Part shown: positions 5,992 through 7,944 of the stretch, one piece after another
Layout: each line of letters begins with the position of its first letter
How positions within the stretch are numbered: the stretch's first letter is position 1
Assembly: GCA_945901215.1 (NCBI GenBank)
Contig: CAMDKE010000119.1
Coordinates: 1 to 7,944, forward strand
Source: Comamonas sp. lk
Lineage (GTDB): Bacteria > Pseudomonadota > Gammaproteobacteria > Burkholderiales > Burkholderiaceae_C
DNA: 7,944 nt
Reading direction: 5' to 3'
Position numbers and translations under genes: made by a program
Notes under the pieces: model-generated
The model's database searches: none
What the model was told of the DNA's origin: nothing
Seen by the model: only the letters and a program-made list of their open reading frames with translations

Positions 5992-6905
5992 GCCCAGTGG
6001 GCGGGCCGGGCAGTTCCAAACAGGCACTGTGGATGGTGCTGGCGTCCTTTCTATTTGCCACCATGGCAGTGGGCGTCAAGGAGGCGTCAAGCAGCTTTGG
6101 CACCTTTGAGTTGATTTTTTACCGCGGTTTGGTCAGCGTAATCTTCATGGCAGCGATGGTTCGCGCACGCGGGGGAAGCTTGCGCACGCCAGTACCCATG
6201 ATGCATTTCACGCGCAGTGCCGTGGGCGTAATTTCCCTGGGTTCCTGGTTTTATGCCATTGCACATCTGCCCCTGGCCACTGCGATGACACTCAATTACA
6301 TGAGCGGCGTCTGGGTTGCCGCCTTCATACTGGGTGGCTCCTTGATTTACGGCCAAGGCCCGCGCCAGGGCATGTTGATGACAACCGTGCTGATGGGTTT
6401 TGCCGGGGTTGTCATGACGCTGCGACCGACTATTGACCACGACCAGTTATTCGCTGGAGTAATCGGGCTGCTGTCGGGCATCGGCGCGGCCTTGGCATAT
6501 ATGCAAGTCACGGCCCTGGGCAAGGTCGGCGAGCCCGAAGAGCGAACCGTTTTTTACTTCGCCGTTGGCACCACCTTGATCGGTGGCGCCGGTATCGCAT
6601 TTTCTGAGCTAACCCCTTGGGAGCATGTGCGCTGGCAGCATGCCGCTTGGGTGGTACCTATTGGCGTATTGGCATCCCTGGGCCAATGGTGCATGACGCG
6701 CGCCTACCGCAAAGGCGCCACGCTGGTGGTTGCCAGCATGCAGTACTCGGGTATCGTCTTTGCCTGCATCTACAGCTTGCTGCTGTTTGGCGACACCATC
6801 GCCCCCTTGGGTTGGGCCGGTATCGCCGTCATCGTGGCCAGTGGGGTAATGGCCACGGTGCTTCGCCAGCGAGCGCTGCCCGACACGCCAGCCGAAGCGC
6901 ATTAA
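5988..6905 (+). CDS. EamA/DMT-family membrane transporter
   Basis: The 305-residue product is an integral inner-membrane protein of the drug/metabolite transporter superfamily, whose members export or import amino acids, nucleosides and other small metabolites. About ten hydrophobic segments are visible, near residues 12-30, 38-58, 73-92, 96-116, 127-145, 154-173, 186-204, 218-236, 244-267 and 270-291, arranged as two five-helix EamA repeats. The second repeat carries the family pattern LGQWCMTRAYRKGATLVVAS (231-250) and a later LLLFGD (264-269). I chose the ATG at 5988, which overlaps the oxygenase stop as ATGA. It has no good ribosome site of its own, so translation is probably coupled. An in-frame ATG at 5946 lies inside the oxygenase and would add 14 polar residues. 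The coupling suggests it moves the oxygenase's substrate or product, which is inference. The substrate is unknown. Confidence 0.92.
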   Translation: MSPVGGPGSSKQALWMVLASFLFATMAVGVKEASSSFGTFELIFYRGLVSVIFMAAMVRARGGSLRTPVPMMHFTRSAVGVISLGSWFYAIAHLPLATAMTLNYMSGVWVAAFILGGSLIYGQGPRQGMLMTTVLMGFAGVVMTLRPTIDHDQLFAGVIGLLSGIGAALAYMQVTALGKVGEPEERTVFYFAVGTTLIGGAGIAFSELTPWEHVRWQHAAWVVPIGVLASLGQWCMTRAYRKGATLVVASMQYSGIVFACIYSLLLFGDTIAPLGWAGIAVIVASGVMATVLRQRALPDTPAEAH

Positions 6906-6911
6906 GCTCGC

Positions 6912-6924
6912 GTTGCGACGCAAC
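6912..6924 (+). other. Short perfect inverted repeat between transporter and sulfurtransferase genes
   Basis: GTTGC (6912-6916) pairs with GCAAC (6920-6924) around GAC, six bases after the transporter stop. A C-run follows, not a T-run, so it is not an intrinsic terminator. It may be an mRNA processing or stability hairpin, an operator half, or chance. The 59-base gap otherwise shows only GGA (6956-6958), the ribosome site of the next gene, and no convincing promoter. Confidence 0.3.
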
Positions 6925-6964
6925 CCCCTACCACAAACTTGCACACCATTAGAACGGATCTCGG

Positions 6965-7849
6965 ATGTACACCGACCTGATATCCGCCACCCAACTCGTT
7001 GAACTGCTGGCCAGCGGCACACCATGCCGGGTTTTTGACTGCAGTTTCGACCTGGCCCAAGCCGATGCGGGAGCAGCCATGTATGCGCAGAGTCACATTC
7101 CCGGCGCGGTATATGCCCATCTGGATACGGCCTTGAGCTCCAAAGGCGACCGCCTGCTCACCGGGGCCGCCAGCGGCGGGCGCCACCCGCTGCCCGCGCG
7201 CGATACGTTTGCGCAGTGGCTGGCAACGGCCGGGTTTGGCAATGGCATGCAAGCGGTGGTCTACGACCGCCAGGGAAACAACTTTTGTGGGCGCCTGTGG
7301 TGGATGCTCAAGTGGCTGGGGCACGCCCCCGTTGCGGTGCTGGACGGCGGCTTGCAAGCCTGGGTCGCGCACGGTGGCGGTACAGAAAGTGGACCGGCAC
7401 CGGGGTTTTCAGCCGCAGCATCGTCGGCTACTGCCGTTTTTTCCACCGCAGCACCTTTGCTGGATCTGGTGGACGTGGGGCAAGTCGAGCGCCGCTTGGG
7501 TAGCACGCAACAGGTGCTGATCGATGCCCGTGCCCCGGCGCGATTCAAAGGAGAGGTGGAGCCGCTGGACCCCGTGGCCGGGCATGTTCCGGGCGCTTTG
7601 AACCGCCCGTTTTCCCTGAACTTCAACGCCGATGGCACATTCAAACCCGCAGCCCAGTTGCGTGCCGAGTTTGACGCCTTGTTGGGCTCGCGCGCTGCCG
7701 GTGCGGTGGTACACCACTGCGGCAGTGGCGTGAGCGCCATTCCCAACATCCTGGCCATGCAAATCGCTGGCCTAGCACCCGGCGCCTTGTTCGCCGGAAG
7801 CTGGAGCGAGTGGTGCAGCGACCCCGCACGACCGGTCGCGCGGGGTTAA
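6965..7849 (+). CDS. sseA: Two-domain sulfurtransferase, 3-mercaptopyruvate type
   Basis: Tandem-rhodanese enzymes of this kind move sulfane sulfur from 3-mercaptopyruvate or thiosulfate to thiols or cyanide in the cytoplasm. The 294 residues hold an inactive N-terminal rhodanese domain (about 4-137) and a catalytic C-terminal one (about 168-290). The active loop is CGSGVSA with Cys252; CGSGV-T/S loops mark mercaptopyruvate sulfurtransferases such as E. coli SseA, whereas thiosulfate-preferring rhodaneses have CRKGVTA. Other family signatures are SHIPGAVYAHLD (43-54), WWMLKWLGHAPVAVLDGG (112-129) and RFKGEVEPLDPVAGHVPGA (193-211). In the N-domain the residue aligned with the catalytic Cys is Arg102. 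GGA six bases before the ATG supports the start. It lies 59 bases after the transporter gene on the same strand and may share its transcript. Substrate preference is inferred from the loop only. Confidence 0.93.
   Translation: MYTDLISATQLVELLASGTPCRVFDCSFDLAQADAGAAMYAQSHIPGAVYAHLDTALSSKGDRLLTGAASGGRHPLPARDTFAQWLATAGFGNGMQAVVYDRQGNNFCGRLWWMLKWLGHAPVAVLDGGLQAWVAHGGGTESGPAPGFSAAASSATAVFSTAAPLLDLVDVGQVERRLGSTQQVLIDARAPARFKGEVEPLDPVAGHVPGALNRPFSLNFNADGTFKPAAQLRAEFDALLGSRAAGAVVHHCGSGVSAIPNILAMQIAGLAPGALFAGSWSEWCSDPARPVARG
7821..7846. repeat. Long near-perfect inverted repeat at the end of the sulfurtransferase gene
   Basis: ACCCCGCACGACC (7821-7833) is followed at once by GGTCGCGCGGGGT (7834-7846), its reverse complement with one mismatch (7828/7839). 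Folded, it gives a stem of eleven positions with one A-C mismatch and a CCGG loop. It covers the last codons of the sulfurtransferase up to the stop codon, in a junction of only 11 bases between convergent genes. No T-run follows on either strand, so it is terminator-like but not a classic intrinsic terminator. It encodes TRPVARG, a tail outside the conserved fold, which leaves room for an RNA-level role. Confidence 0.5.
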
Positions 7850-7860
7850 CCGCTAGCCGC

Positions 7861-7944
7861 CTAGAACGACAACACCACAGCGGTTGATAGCGTGGTTTTG
7901 TCTTTCTGGTAAGTCCCGTCAGAGCCCAGGAAGTTGTAACCCGT
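7861..7944 (-). CDS. C-terminus of a probable outer-membrane beta-barrel protein (DUF481-like, partial)
   Basis: On the minus strand an open frame enters from the right edge and ends at TAG 7863-7861, giving 27 residues. The last strand, KTTLSTAVVLSF, alternates polar and hydrophobic residues and ends in Phe, the signal read by the BAM machinery in outer-membrane beta-barrel proteins. The preceding GYNFLGSDGTYQKDKT looks like a strand and tight turn. The pattern of KxDTT-like residues followed by a final LSF resembles DUF481 (YdiY-like) barrels, but other small barrels or porins end similarly. It converges on the sulfurtransferase gene with an 11-base gap. The barrel class is reasonably supported, the family is tentative. 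Confidence 0.6.
   Translation of the reverse strand, partial: TGYNFLGSDGTYQKDKTTLSTAVVLSF

Noticed and set aside
1..7944. Mobile element, phage, CRISPR or defence system
   Set aside because: No transposase, integrase, terminal repeats, repeat-spacer pattern or tRNA was found, and the complete genes are intact and uniform in character.

Overview
The window looks like ordinary chromosome from a betaproteobacterium, most likely Burkholderiales and close to Comamonadaceae (Rhodoferax/Polaromonas-like). This is inferred from the moderately high GC content, the xseB-ispA-dxs gene order, the TakP-like TRAP binding protein and the protein sequences. No database search was possible, so the genus is a guess.

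Left part (1-4594). The window opens with the last 41 codons of an unidentified plus-strand gene with a charged Lys/Glu-rich tail. It converges on a minus-strand block that reads right to left: xseB (exonuclease VII small subunit), ispA (farnesyl diphosphate synthase), dxs (1-deoxyxylulose-5-phosphate synthase), then a TRAP-type periplasmic substrate-binding protein. xseB and ispA overlap by four bases and ispA starts with GTG. Dxs supplies the first committed step of the MEP isoprenoid pathway and IspA condenses its products into farnesyl diphosphate. The TRAP protein has no membrane subunits in the window. A strong bidirectional hairpin terminator (195-220) separates the convergent genes.

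Right part (4595-7849). A 212-base divergent intergenic region separates xseB from three plus-strand genes: a Rieske-type non-heme iron oxygenase alpha subunit, a ten-helix EamA/DMT transporter whose ATG overlaps the oxygenase stop, and, 59 bases on, a two-domain 3-mercaptopyruvate-type sulfurtransferase (CGSGVSA loop). They may form one operon, but the oxygenase substrate cannot be read from the sequence. The window closes with the C-terminus of a convergent minus-strand gene that looks like an outer-membrane beta-barrel protein.

No mobile element, CRISPR array, tRNA, rRNA or defence system was seen, and all complete genes are intact. The points most worth a second look are the oxygenase-transporter(-sulfurtransferase) unit, the oxygenase's unusually long Rieske loop, the TRAP binding protein without its partners behind dxs, and several inverted or direct repeats in the intergenic gaps.
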